Source: Candidatus Sungbacteria bacterium RIFCSPHIGHO2_02_FULL_52_23
Lineage (GTDB): Bacteria; Patescibacteriota; Minisyncoccia; Sungbacterales; HO2-52-23
Direction of reading: 5' to 3'
DNA length: 30,570 nucleotides
NCBI GenBank assembly: GCA_001820655.1
Contig: MHQM01000025.1
Span: 1-30,570 of the forward strand
A program made the position numbers and the translations under genes. The notes under the pieces were generated by a model. That model worked only from the letters and a program-made list of their open reading frames with translations. It was not told where the DNA came from and did no database searches. Of this stretch, positions 1 to 7,148 are shown one piece after another (positions within the stretch are counted from its first letter, which is position 1; each line of letters begins with the position of its first letter).

Positions 1-175
1 CATGCAGGCCTTCTGCAGACGGATACGGAAACATCATGAGATTATAAAAAGGTTTACCTGCCGAAGCCTTAGCGAAGGCAGGGTTTTTTGCACGTTCAAA
101 ATCCGGCTCATACGTTTTTTGAGCCAGCCATTTTTTCTGCCACTTGGCCTCAATTTTCTTCGGATCGTAGCGCAT
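1..175 (-). CDS. leuS: Leucyl-tRNA synthetase, N-terminal fragment
   Basis: Charges tRNA-Leu with leucine in the cytoplasm (class I synthetase). The minus strand from 175 opens MRYDPKKIEAKWQKKW, the usual start of bacterial LeuRS, and reaches PFYNLMMFPYPSAEGLH. That is the segment leading into the HxGH ATP-binding motif, where the window ends, so only about 58 residues are visible. The start lies 2 nt after the tatD stop, which suggests co-transcription. Residues PAFAKASAG are encoded by a 26-bp imperfect palindrome (57-82) and look like an in-frame insertion between the N-terminal helix and the catalytic fold. The identification is firm; the rest of the gene is outside the window. Confidence 0.93.
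   Translation of the reverse strand, partial: MRYDPKKIEAKWQKKWLAQKTYEPDFERAKNPAFAKASAGKPFYNLMMFPYPSAEGLH
57..82. repeat. Imperfect palindrome inside leuS
   Basis: The arms CCTGCC and GGCAGG enclose an inner GC/GC pair with mismatched GAA triplets. On the coding strand it reads PAFAKASAG in LeuRS. It resembles a palindromic element that landed in frame at a permissive loop, comparable in principle to Rickettsia palindromic elements. Confidence 0.6.
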
Positions 176-177
176 TA

Positions 178-1077
178 CTAAATATCGAAGATTTTCCTTG
201 CATTCTCCGTCGTCATTTGCGCTGTCGTCTCGTACGACAGTGTCTTCAATTCCGCAAGCTTACGCGCGGTCTCCACGATATACGCAGGTTCGTTGCGGCG
301 GCCTCGGTGGGGCACAGGCGTGATGTAAGGAGCATCCGTCTCCAAAACAATCCGCTCTATCGGTATATAGCGTACCACCTCGTCATAGTCGCGGGCAAAC
401 GTGATCACGCCTCCGAAAGAAAACGAAAAACCAAGATCAAGGAGTGCTCGCGCATCATCTACAGTGCCTGCGAAGAAATGGATAACTCCAGAATGAGCGT
501 TTAGCGTAGAGCGTTTAGCGTTTAGCACGGTGATCAGATCCGCAAATGCGTTGCGGCAGTGGATCATCAAGGGTTTCTTTACTTCTTGCGCAAGTTCAAT
601 TTGCGCGCGGAACGCGCGCTCCTGCTTGATTCTTGATTCCTGATTCGTGCTTCTATAGTAATCCAGACCGCATTCGCCGATTGCCACAACCTTCGGGTCT
701 TGGGCAAGCTTTTTGTAATATTCAAAATCAAATTCCTCTCCACGCGACGTAAACCCCTTGTCACCTGTCGCTTGTTGCTTGTCGCTAATGTCTAGTTCCT
801 GTGCGTCGTGATACGACCTTTCCGTATGCACCGGATGGAGACCCACCGAGGCGTACACGCCCTCCATGTATTGATGCGCTGTCTCCACTGATGCCTCCGA
901 TGTATCGCGCTGGGTGCCGACATTCACCATCCAGACGCCCGCATCCAGCGCGCGCCTGATCACCGCATCTTTATCTTCCGCATATGCGGCAAACTGCGTA
1001 TGAGTATGGACATCAAAAAGAAATGGAGCGCTGCTCCGATCCTGACGAGCCACTGATGATTCTACAAAATTATCCAT
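178..1077 (-). CDS. tatD: TatD-family metal-dependent hydrolase
   Basis: Cytoplasmic metal-dependent nuclease/hydrolase of the TatD family (TIM barrel). The family landmarks appear in order: DVHTHTQF (metal-binding HxH), GECGLDYYR (metal-binding Glu), IHCRNA, HFFAG and LETDAPYITP (catalytic Asp). I chose the Met at 1077 (MDNFVESS). A start at 1113 is possible but would overlap the upstream gene by 52 nt instead of 16. The protein carries three low-complexity inserts made of seven-nucleotide tandem repeats (SDKQQATGDK, STNQESRIKQE, LNAKRSTLNAHSG), none of them part of the normal fold. The next gene, leuS, begins 2 nt after the stop. Function is confident at family level; the natural substrate is unknown. 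Confidence 0.92.
   Translation of the reverse strand: MDNFVESSVARQDRSSAPFLFDVHTHTQFAAYAEDKDAVIRRALDAGVWMVNVGTQRDTSEASVETAHQYMEGVYASVGLHPVHTERSYHDAQELDISDKQQATGDKGFTSRGEEFDFEYYKKLAQDPKVVAIGECGLDYYRSTNQESRIKQERAFRAQIELAQEVKKPLMIHCRNAFADLITVLNAKRSTLNAHSGVIHFFAGTVDDARALLDLGFSFSFGGVITFARDYDEVVRYIPIERIVLETDAPYITPVPHRGRRNEPAYIVETARKLAELKTLSYETTAQMTTENARKIFDI
495..526. repeat. Heptanucleotide tandem repeat in tatD (1)
   Basis: About 4.5 units of period 7 on the plus strand: GAGCGTT, TAGCGTA, GAGCGTT, TAGCGTT, TAGC. They encode LNAKRSTLNA on the minus strand, between the IHCRNA and HFFAG motifs of TatD. Confidence 0.8.
625..645. repeat. Heptanucleotide tandem repeat in tatD (2)
   Basis: Three units of period 7: CTTGATT, CTTGATT, CCTGATT. 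They encode part of STNQESRIKQ just after GECGLDYYR. Confidence 0.75.
757..791. repeat. Heptanucleotide tandem repeat in tatD (3)
   Basis: Four to five degenerate units of period 7: CTTGTCA, CCTGTCG, CTTGTTG, CTTGTCG, CTAATGT. They encode ISDKQQATGDK, a hydrophilic insert ahead of the GECGLDYYR strand. Confidence 0.75.
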
Positions 1078-1742
1078 CTGAAATGAGAATACGGCCGAAG
1101 ATATTGGAAACAAGGCAATACTGCTAACATAGAATACCCACTTGCAGGCCGAGAAAATCCAATGAATTGATCATCTGGGAGAGCAACTATTCTACCCACA
1201 GTACCGGTAGCGGGTCCAATAACTGATCTATTTTCACGTGCAAAAAAGAGACAAGCAGGCCTTGTTTGAATCGGAGGTTTTTTGCCTTCACTGTTTGGCT
1301 CGCTTGGTATCTGGAAACTGTCTTCCAGATACATTATTTGTGTTGACGTTCCGACAAGAGAAGTGATGATCGGTTTTCCACCACCAATCCATTGAGGCAC
1401 TAATGGGAAAATGATCAGTGGAAAAAGATAAATCCAGTAAGTAAAAACGAGCGCATACCGAAAATATCGCCAATCCAAGATACGGGTAATGAAAATGAAA
1501 CGCAGATAAAAGTAGAAGCATACGACCGCTAATATCCCAGCCGATATAAATTGCGTCCGAAGAAGATTGAATTCGAAAAGCCCGAAATTGGTGAGGAATC
1601 TGTTCCAAACTGCAAAGCCGGCTACATACACACATGCAAGTGCCAACGGCCAAAATCCTATATATTCTTTCGCAGTATCCCCAATTTTCTTCAGTCCGGA
1701 CATAAGCTCAAGGCATAGAAAAGTTCTACGCCGTTTTTCCAT
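1062..1742 (-). CDS. Hypothetical membrane protein, three predicted TM helices
   Basis: I do not recognise a named family. The 226-residue product has three clear hydrophobic segments: about residues 29-47 (IGFWPLALACVYVAGFAVW), 63-88 (starting LRTQFISAG) and 96-114 (YALVFTYWIYLFPLII). A polar, probably soluble C-terminal half of about 110 residues follows. The start is 19 nt below the DUF2283 stop and the end overlaps tatD, so it sits in the metG-leuS operon. An internal Met at residue 14 (MSGLKK) is an equally good start. It is probably a lineage-specific inner-membrane protein; no activity can be inferred. Confidence 0.7.
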   Translation of the reverse strand: MEKRRRTFLCLELMSGLKKIGDTAKEYIGFWPLALACVYVAGFAVWNRFLTNFGLFEFNLLRTQFISAGILAVVCFYFYLRFIFITRILDWRYFRYALVFTYWIYLFPLIIFPLVPQWIGGGKPIITSLVGTSTQIMYLEDSFQIPSEPNSEGKKPPIQTRPACLFFARENRSVIGPATGTVGRIVALPDDQFIGFSRPASGYSMLAVLPCFQYLRPYSHFRWIIL

Positions 1743-1761
1743 TTATAGCTTCTACTCAGTC

Positions 1762-2001
1762 TTATGCCCGCGCAGGAGCGAAAGATCTGCGCAACGATAA
1801 CGGAAGGAGTTTTGATGCCTGCTTGAGAAAGCGCGATACCTTCAGTATCTCAAAATACACGGGGGTGCCGTCCGGGCTGAAATGCACGATTGCGTCACCC
1901 ATCTCGGCCGCGTATTCAATCGGCTTATGACTTGCCTCAATACGAAGTACGTCCGCTTCCGGTTCGTAACTCATCTTAATTTGTTTTTTATGATTTGCCA
2001 T
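1762..2001 (-). CDS. DUF2283-family protein, antitoxin-like partner
   Basis: A small protein of 79 residues. SYEPEADVLRIEASHKPIEYA followed later by GDAIVHFSPDGTPVYFEILKVS is the characteristic DUF2283 pattern, a beta-rich fold often encoded next to DUF4258 proteins as a toxin-antitoxin-like pair. I place the start at the Met of MANHKKQIKM. The longer in-frame upstream extension is only the DUF4258 C-terminal coding region read in another frame. Before the IS insertion this start overlapped the DUF4258 stop by 14 nt, which implies translational coupling. It is now cut off from its partner and from the metG promoter by the 2.1-kb IS. The pairing is established for these families; toxin-antitoxin activity here is inference. 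Confidence 0.75.
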   Translation of the reverse strand: MANHKKQIKMSYEPEADVLRIEASHKPIEYAAEMGDAIVHFSPDGTPVYFEILKVSRFLKQASKLLPLSLRRSFAPARA

Positions 2002-2062
2002 ATTGGATTTTCCGGCCGGGGTAGAATGTAACCACCACTTTATCATCGCCTGTTTCTTTATA
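1988..2062 (-). pseudogene. 3-prime fragment of the DUF4258 gene, beyond the IS
   Basis: If the IS and one copy of the 8-bp duplication are removed, the interrupted frame at 4141 continues here as ETGDDKVVVTFYPGRKIQYGKS and stops at 1988-1990. This is the expected DUF4258 C-terminus. The repaired gene would be 255 nt (84 residues), perfectly in frame. The duplicated 8 bp occupy 2055-2062. Confidence 0.85.
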
Positions 2063-2105
2063 GGGAATGTCTTAGCTAAAGGTAGGGGTTATCCACGGGA
2101 AGCTA

Positions 2106-2133
2106 TTGACAGGATTTACGGCGGTGATACACT
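2106..2133 (+). promoter_or_regulatory. Putative transposase promoter
   Basis: TTGACA at 2106-2111 and TACACT at 2128-2133 with a 16-nt spacer. Transcription would start near 2140, inside the nested hairpin described next. Confidence 0.55.
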
Positions 2134-2164
2134 ACCCATATAAAGGTAGTGAATAAATCACCGC
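2121..2164 (+). promoter_or_regulatory. Nested hairpin ahead of the transposase start
   Basis: Outer arms GCGGTGAT (2121-2128) and ATCACCGC (2157-2164) enclose inner arms CACTACC (2130-2136) and GGTAGTG (2145-2151). The structure ends one base before the ATG at 2166. A read-through transcript from outside would fold it and hide the start region, whereas a transcript starting near 2140 lacks the left arms. This is the logic known for IS10-type protection from external transcription. Confidence 0.6.
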
Positions 2165-2165
2165 T

Positions 2166-3032
2166 ATGAATATCATCCAGATCTACAAACGCTTTCCTGC
2201 CCAAAAAGATTGCCTTGCGCATTTAGAAGCCGTCCGGTGGAAAGAGAGCATCGTCTGCCCCTATTGTAGCTCAAAGAGGATTACCTCTATGGTAAAGGAG
2301 CATCGGCATCACTGCAATGCCTGTAATACTTCTTTCGGCGTTACGGTACACACTATTTTTCATAAAACAAAACTTGATCTGCAAAAGTGGTTTTTAGCTA
2401 TCTCTCTGGTGTTAAACGCCAAAAAGGGTGTCAGTGCGCGGCAACTGGCGCGAGACATTGAAGTGAACAAAAATACAGCGTGGTTTGTACTTATGCGTAT
2501 ACGAAAGGCCATGCGCGAAGATGGCGACTTGCTTGAAGGTATTGTAGAGGCGTATGAAACGTATGTGGGCGGTAAAAATCGCAACAAACACAACGATAAG
2601 AAAACAAAGGGCGGACAAGGACGAAGTACTAAAGACAAGACGCCCGTGTTCGGGCTCGTTAAGAGAGGAGGTAAGGTACATGCCCAAAAAGTCAGTAGAG
2701 TCAGCGCAAGTACGCTCCAGTATCTTATCAGGCAGAACGTGAAGAAAGGATCGCATATTATGACAGATGAGTGGGGTGCGTATTTCGGTCTTGAAAAGCG
2801 AGATTATCAGCATACGACAGTGAATCATGGTACAGGTCAGTATGTAATTGGGGACGCACATACGAATACCATAGAGAGCTTTTGGGCGCTTCTGAAACGT
2901 GGGATTATGGGACAGTATCATCACGTTAGCGCAAAGTATCTGGACCGCTATGTGGACGAGTTTTGTTTCCGACACAATAACCGAGGAAATGACGACATAT
3001 TTGCGTTGTGTATTGAAAAGAGCGTTACATAG
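2166..3032 (+). CDS. IS1595-family (ISXO2-like) transposase, catalytic Asp replaced
   Basis: The product has 288 residues. The N-terminal zinc ribbon has Cys31, Cys34 (CPYC), Cys50 and Cys53 (CNAC). The DDE domain follows, with ETYVGGKNRNKH, TDEWGAY (Asp201) and HTNTIESFW (Glu237), all typical of ISXO2-like transposases. The family motif before ETYVGG is normally DE, but here residue 130 is Tyr (codon TAT at 2553-2555), so the first catalytic acid is missing. The protein should bind ends but probably cannot cut. No Shine-Dalgarno sequence is seen; a nested hairpin precedes the ATG. The reading frame is otherwise intact. Confidence 0.95.
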   Translation: MNIIQIYKRFPAQKDCLAHLEAVRWKESIVCPYCSSKRITSMVKEHRHHCNACNTSFGVTVHTIFHKTKLDLQKWFLAISLVLNAKKGVSARQLARDIEVNKNTAWFVLMRIRKAMREDGDLLEGIVEAYETYVGGKNRNKHNDKKTKGGQGRSTKDKTPVFGLVKRGGKVHAQKVSRVSASTLQYLIRQNVKKGSHIMTDEWGAYFGLEKRDYQHTTVNHGTGQYVIGDAHTNTIESFWALLKRGIMGQYHHVSAKYLDRYVDEFCFRHNNRGNDDIFALCIEKSVT

Positions 3033-3069
3033 AGCGGACCACCCAATCTAACTCTTAAATAAGCCACTT

Positions 3070-3933
3070 ATGGAGAAAAATATACCTAAAGCATGGGGAA
3101 GCGGACCAATAACCCTTAACGGAGTGGAAATACACTGTGCCGTTCTTGAAGATGGAACTCCTATTTTGAATAAGGGAAGGATGATGAAGGCATTGGGACG
3201 TGCGTGGAGAGGGAAAAGTAGAAGCGATAAACCTACTTTCATTGGAGCGATAAACTTGCAACCTTTCATCAGGCCTGAATTGGGGGAGTTACTCAAGGGG
3301 GTTAAATTTTTTGATGGCGGACGCCTTGCAACAGGATATGATGCAAAGATACTGCCTATGATTTGCCGTGTGTATAGGGACGCGGAACGGGCAGATGTCC
3401 TAACACCCAATCAATTACCAACAGCGCGAGTTTGCGAAACGATGGCAGATGCTTTCTCGGCAGTCGGCATTACTGCTCTGATCTATGAACAACTCGGATA
3501 CGAGAAATTCAAGCATCCCGAGGCGTTCAAGATGCTCATTGAAAGTTATCTTGAGGCAGAAGTCCGCAAGTGGATGAAGGAATTTCCCGATGAATTGTTT
3601 TATCAAATGGACCGGATATACGGTAATCAACCAACTACTTCCCGAAATAGACCTCAGTATTACGCCAAGTTTATACGAAAGTATATCTACGAGCCATTTG
3701 AAAAAGGTGAGGTATTAAAACTACTTGACGCGAGAAATCCCCAAAACGAAAAAGGGACGAGAAAATATCGTCATCATTCACTTACCAGTGAAAAGGTAGG
3801 ATTGCCAGCACTCCGTTCTCAAATCTGGCAAGTTATAGCCACGCTTAAAATATCCGCCAATAAAACAAAGTACGAAAATAATTATGCTCGGATGATGGGG
3901 CAAGCATACCAAGCCGACTTATGGGATAGCTAA
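3070..3933 (+). CDS. P63C-domain protein, IS passenger
   Basis: 287 residues. The central and C-terminal part matches the P63C domain seen in phage and mobile-element proteins: GYDAKILPMICRVYRDA, then CETMADAFSAVGITALIYEQLGY and FPDELFYQMDRIYG. The N-terminal part (LNKGRMMKALGRAWRG, residues about 33-48) resembles the region that precedes P63C in phage proteins. The biochemical role of the domain is unknown. The gene lies 37 nt after the transposase inside the IS ends and is not needed for transposition in related elements, so it is cargo. A regulatory, DNA-binding or anti-phage role is possible but cannot be read from the sequence. Confidence 0.8.
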   Translation: MEKNIPKAWGSGPITLNGVEIHCAVLEDGTPILNKGRMMKALGRAWRGKSRSDKPTFIGAINLQPFIRPELGELLKGVKFFDGGRLATGYDAKILPMICRVYRDAERADVLTPNQLPTARVCETMADAFSAVGITALIYEQLGYEKFKHPEAFKMLIESYLEAEVRKWMKEFPDELFYQMDRIYGNQPTTSRNRPQYYAKFIRKYIYEPFEKGEVLKLLDARNPQNEKGTRKYRHHSLTSEKVGLPALRSQIWQVIATLKISANKTKYENNYARMMGQAYQADLWDS

Positions 3934-3965
3934 TGACAGGGATAGTAGTATGCTATACTAAGAAA

Positions 3966-4109
3966 ATGAATATCTATACTACAATCTTTGGAGTATCCGT
4001 GGTCGTTCTTCTCTTTATGATCATGCAGACCTTACAGAAGATAGCTAAACACTTACAAGATTTACGGGATGATTTGAATGGCAATAGTGAATATGAGAGT
4101 GAGGAATAA
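3966..4109 (+). CDS. Small single-TM protein, IS passenger
   Basis: A 47-residue ORF beginning MNIYTTIFGVSVVVLLFMIM, with one strong hydrophobic helix (about residues 6-22) and a charged amphipathic tail (KIAKHLQDLRDDLNGN). It ends 2 nt before the right terminal inverted repeat. No homolog is recognised. The membrane anchor plus short coiled tail and its place at the IS end make it a plausible accessory gene, but it could be non-coding. Confidence 0.45.
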   Translation: MNIYTTIFGVSVVVLLFMIMQTLQKIAKHLQDLRDDLNGNSEYESEE

Positions 4110-4127
4110 TTTAACCCCTACCTTTAG

Positions 4128-4328
4128 CTAAGACATTCCCTCTTTATATACTACGCGCAGCACACGTGTTTTGTCAAAACTCCGTTGCGCGATTTTCAAG
4201 GGCATGCGCGAATAATCAATTATCTCCGGAGCGGTAACAGCGCGGATCACTGCAGATTTTGGGATCACGACGCCGTGCCTCCAGAGAATAGTGAACTTTT
4301 CTAGCGCGTGTTTGGTAAAATGAATCAT
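4128..4328 (-). pseudogene. DUF4258-family gene, 5-prime part, split by the IS
   Basis: MIHFTKHALEKFTILWRHGV...RVLRVVYKE is the start of a DUF4258 (RelE/ParE-like fold) protein, with the family His/Lys/Arg-rich beginning and the terminal RVVY strand. The frame enters the IS right end and stops after GMS at 4128. Its true continuation lies at 1988-2054. The ATG overlaps the metG stop (ATGA), so it belonged to the metG operon. The insertion removes the last beta strand, so the toxin-like product is probably inactive. Confidence 0.85.
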
Positions 4329-5803
4329 GGGAGCCGCGGGAAGAGATTCCCGCGCTTTTGAATTTTTACGGTATCGTCGTCAACTATGATCTGCTCGCGA
4401 ACCTTGTCTGCAGTTTCAGGGATAAAAGGCGTGATAAATTCCCGTATCGCATCTACGAGGATACCTGCGTTGGCAATAATCTTCCGAAGCGCTGCAGGAT
4501 CGTCTTTGAGCGTCCACGGCTTGGTGTCGTTGATGTATTTGTCCGCTGTGGCGATCAGCTCCCACACGGCTCCGAGAGCCTCGCTGAAACGAAACTCTGC
4601 GCATGTCTTTTCATACGCCTCGCGCACGCGCGCGATCTCCCGCGCGATTGCATCGTCGGGCGCGATCTGCGGCATCGGGCTCACTTTTTCTCCAAGTGTC
4701 GCCACGCGCGCTATGAGATTACCAAGACCGTTTGCCAGATCGCCGTTGTAGCGCGCCTCAAACTTCTCATAGCTGAAATCTCCGTCCTCATACGCGGGTA
4801 TCTCGCGCAGGAGATAATACCGCACGGCATCCGTACCATATTTATCCACCAGTGCAAAAGGATCCACGACGTTACCGGCACTTTTTGACATCTTGGCACC
4901 CTCCACGGTGATAAAGCCCTGAATGAGAATCTGCCGCGAGTTGGGCAGATCGGCAGACATCAGCATCGCCTGCCACATGGCGCTCTGCTGGCGGAGATTG
5001 TCTTTGCCTGCAATCTGCATGCCGGGCCAAAATCTGCGGAAATTCTTTTCGTCTTCCGGCCAGCCGAGAGTGGAAATATAATTCACCAGCGCGTCAAACC
5101 AGACGTACATGACGTGATCCGGATCGTCCGGTACAGCCACTCCCCACGGCATCTTGGCTTTCAGGCGCGAGATTGAGAAATCCTGCAGGCCATCCGAGAC
5201 AAATCTCCTGATTTCATTGAGCCGGTGCTCGGGTACGACCAAAGCGGCGTCTGCGGCGTAGAGTTCAAGCAAAGGCTCCTGATAGCGGGAAAATCTGAAA
5301 AAATAGTTTTCTTCCTCAATGATCTCAAGCGTAAGGTTTGGATGGATCGGACATGCGCCGTCCACAAGCTCCGACTCGGTTTTTTCAAGCTCACATCCGA
5401 CGCAGTATTTCACGCGATAGTTTTTTTTGTAAATATCGCCCGCCTTGTCGCACCGCCGCCAAAATTCCTGCGCCGCGGCTTTGTGATGCACATCGGTCGT
5501 ACGGATAAAATGCGTATAGCTTAGATTGAGCGCCGACTTCAGGCGGTCAAACTTCGCCGCGTATTCGTCCACATACGCCTGCGTGTCTTTTTTCTCATCC
5601 AGAGCTTTGCGCCATATTTTCACGCCATGCTCGTCCGTGCCGGTATTGAAGACCACTTCTTCTCCGCGCGCGCGATGCAAACGCGCGATCACATCCGCTT
5701 TGACGATCTCCAAAGCGAATCCGATATGCGGATCGGCGTTTACATACGGCAGTGTCGTCGTGATGTAAAACGCGCCCGATTTTTTATCTGTTGTTTCATT
5801 CAT
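4325..5803 (-). CDS. metG: Methionyl-tRNA synthetase
   Basis: Class I synthetase that charges initiator and elongator tRNA-Met. From the Met at 5803 the protein has 492 residues. The PHIGFALE motif (HIGH signature) lies near the N-terminus (about residue 24), zinc-knuckle residues CVGCELEKTESELVDGACPIH sit in the connective insert, then YVWFDALVNYISTLGW and AKMSKSAGNVVDPF (KMSKS loop). It ends after the anticodon-binding helices, with no C-terminal tRNA-binding extension. An upstream in-frame ATG at 5860 exists, but the conserved sequence begins after MNETTDKK. No clear Shine-Dalgarno sequence. The stop overlaps the ATG of the DUF4258 gene, and a foldback element lies just upstream. Confidence 0.95.
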   Translation of the reverse strand: MNETTDKKSGAFYITTTLPYVNADPHIGFALEIVKADVIARLHRARGEEVVFNTGTDEHGVKIWRKALDEKKDTQAYVDEYAAKFDRLKSALNLSYTHFIRTTDVHHKAAAQEFWRRCDKAGDIYKKNYRVKYCVGCELEKTESELVDGACPIHPNLTLEIIEEENYFFRFSRYQEPLLELYAADAALVVPEHRLNEIRRFVSDGLQDFSISRLKAKMPWGVAVPDDPDHVMYVWFDALVNYISTLGWPEDEKNFRRFWPGMQIAGKDNLRQQSAMWQAMLMSADLPNSRQILIQGFITVEGAKMSKSAGNVVDPFALVDKYGTDAVRYYLLREIPAYEDGDFSYEKFEARYNGDLANGLGNLIARVATLGEKVSPMPQIAPDDAIAREIARVREAYEKTCAEFRFSEALGAVWELIATADKYINDTKPWTLKDDPAALRKIIANAGILVDAIREFITPFIPETADKVREQIIVDDDTVKIQKRGNLFPRLP

Positions 5804-5866
5804 GAATTGCTGGCAGTCAAGACTATGCCTCACGCATGAGCTCATCAGCTCCGCAGACATTACACC

Positions 5867-6065
5867 AGACCTACTGATTAAATATTATTCACCTCCGATG
5901 TCCAGATTTCGGAGACGGGGCATCCCGCTATGCGGGAACGCTTCGCGTCTGTACTACGACTTTGCAAAAATTACTCAACATATACGCCGTATATGTCTCA
6001 TAATTTTTGCAACACTCGCACGAAATCTGAACATCTCGTAACGAAACTATTTAATCAGTAGGTCT
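5867..6065. repeat. Foldback MITE-like element, copy 1
   Basis: 199 bp, beginning AGACCTACTGATTAAATA and ending with its complement. The two arms share the blocks GATGTYCAGATTTCG and GCAAAAATTA and meet at a central palindrome (CATATACGCCGTATATG). The left arm carries an extra inner hairpin of about 40 bp. The 3 bp outside each end are ACC on both sides (5864-5866 and 6066-6068), consistent with a target duplication. No ORF inside. It separates metG from the AI-2E transporter gene, both on the minus strand. Confidence 0.85.
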
Positions 6066-6097
6066 ACCGTTTTAATATGCGACACGAAGCCCAAACG

Positions 6098-7141
6098 CTA
6101 TTCGGGGATCAGCGCGCGTTTTTTCTTGTCCCAGTCATTGAGAAGCTCGGCTGCGATCGCCGTCAGAGGCACTGCAAGCAAAATACCGAAGATGCCTCCG
6201 AGCCTGCCGCCGATGAGAAGTGCGAGCACCACGACCAGAGGACTCAAGCCGACAGTGCGGCGCATGACGACAGGCACAATGACGTGCGACTCAATCTGCT
6301 GGATTGCAACATAGAGCGCGATTGTGGCAAGTCCGAGAAACGGAGACGTCAGCAGTGCGGTAGCGACGACAGGCACTGCGGCAAGGATCGGCCCCACGAT
6401 TGGAATGATCTCAAAGATGCCCGCGATCAGCGCGAAGAAAAACGCGTGCCGTACGCCAAGAAGCGTCAGGCCGAAAAAGATCAGCACGCCGACGAGCGTA
6501 CCCAGAAGCATCTGTGTCCTCAGCCATTTGCCGAGCTTTTTCTGTGACCGCTCCCAGAGATCAAGCATGTACGGCTCATAGGCAAGCGGCATCATGAGCC
6601 GCAGGAAATTCTCAATTCCCTTTTCCTGTGCCGCCAGATAAAAAGAAAACACCAAGACGAGGACAAAAGAGAACACGCCTCCGAACGCGGCAGAGGCCGC
6701 GCTCAAAAATCCGTCCGCAAGCCCGCCGAAGCGCTCAAACGCAAAATCAAATCCTCCGCCGATGTCCGGCGCAAAGAGGGAGAAAACCGGCAGCTGTCCC
6801 ACCTGATTGAGCCCAAGGTGCGCCTGCGCCACGAGGGACGGATACACGGCCGCAAATCCGCGCAGTTCTTCCAGAAGCAGAGGCACGATAAAATATGCAA
6901 GCCCCGCAACGCCCGTCGCAATCACAAGGTAAATCAGCACGACGGCAAGAATCCGCGGCAGACTCCGGTCCGTCATCCACGTAATCGCAGGCTGGAGAGC
7001 GGACGCAATGATCACCGCAAAGAACAGTGCGGCGATGATATCAAGCACAAGATAAAGCCCGACAAGCAAAAGCACTACGGCAAAAAACCGCAGTATCGTA
7101 AGCGTCGGGATAGAAATATGCTGGAGATCTCGTGCAGGCAT
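6098..7141 (-). CDS. AI-2E family transporter (PerM-like permease)
   Basis: 347 residues with the family pattern: two N-terminal TM helices (TILRFFAVVLLLVGLYLVLD and IAALFFAVIIASALQPAI), a pair at about 60-80, a central soluble stretch, a helix at about 150-170 (FGGVFSFVLVLVFSFYLA), then the conserved block KLGKWLRTQMLLGTLVGVLIFFGL and the C-terminal helices ending GRLGGIFGILLAVPLTAIAAELL. Members export autoinducer-2 or act as ion antiporters; the substrate is not predictable here. The start lies 7 nt after the M16 peptidase stop, with AAAGGAGC about 12 nt upstream, so the two form an operon. Confidence 0.92.
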   Translation of the reverse strand: MPARDLQHISIPTLTILRFFAVVLLLVGLYLVLDIIAALFFAVIIASALQPAITWMTDRSLPRILAVVLIYLVIATGVAGLAYFIVPLLLEELRGFAAVYPSLVAQAHLGLNQVGQLPVFSLFAPDIGGGFDFAFERFGGLADGFLSAASAAFGGVFSFVLVLVFSFYLAAQEKGIENFLRLMMPLAYEPYMLDLWERSQKKLGKWLRTQMLLGTLVGVLIFFGLTLLGVRHAFFFALIAGIFEIIPIVGPILAAVPVVATALLTSPFLGLATIALYVAIQQIESHVIVPVVMRRTVGLSPLVVVLALLIGGRLGGIFGILLAVPLTAIAAELLNDWDKKKRALIPE

Positions 7142-7148
7142 ATTTTGA

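Larger units (their letters stand above)
2063..4140 (+). mobile_element. IS1595-family insertion sequence with passenger genes
   Basis: A complete element of 2,078 bp. The ends are 29-bp perfect inverted repeats (2063-2091 and 4112-4140, beginning GGGAATGTCTTAGC). The flanking 8 bp TCTTTATA is duplicated exactly (2055-2062 and 4141-4148). An 8-bp duplication fits the IS1595 family, as does the transposase. Besides the transposase the element carries a P63C-domain gene and a small membrane-protein ORF, all on the plus strand, opposite to the host operon. Perfect ends and duplication mean a recent insertion, but the transposase has lost a catalytic residue. Confidence 0.96.

Noticed and set aside
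2089..2098. TTATCCACG, resembling a DnaA box
   Set aside because: It is a single copy just inside the IS end, with no cluster of boxes and no AT-rich unwinding region.
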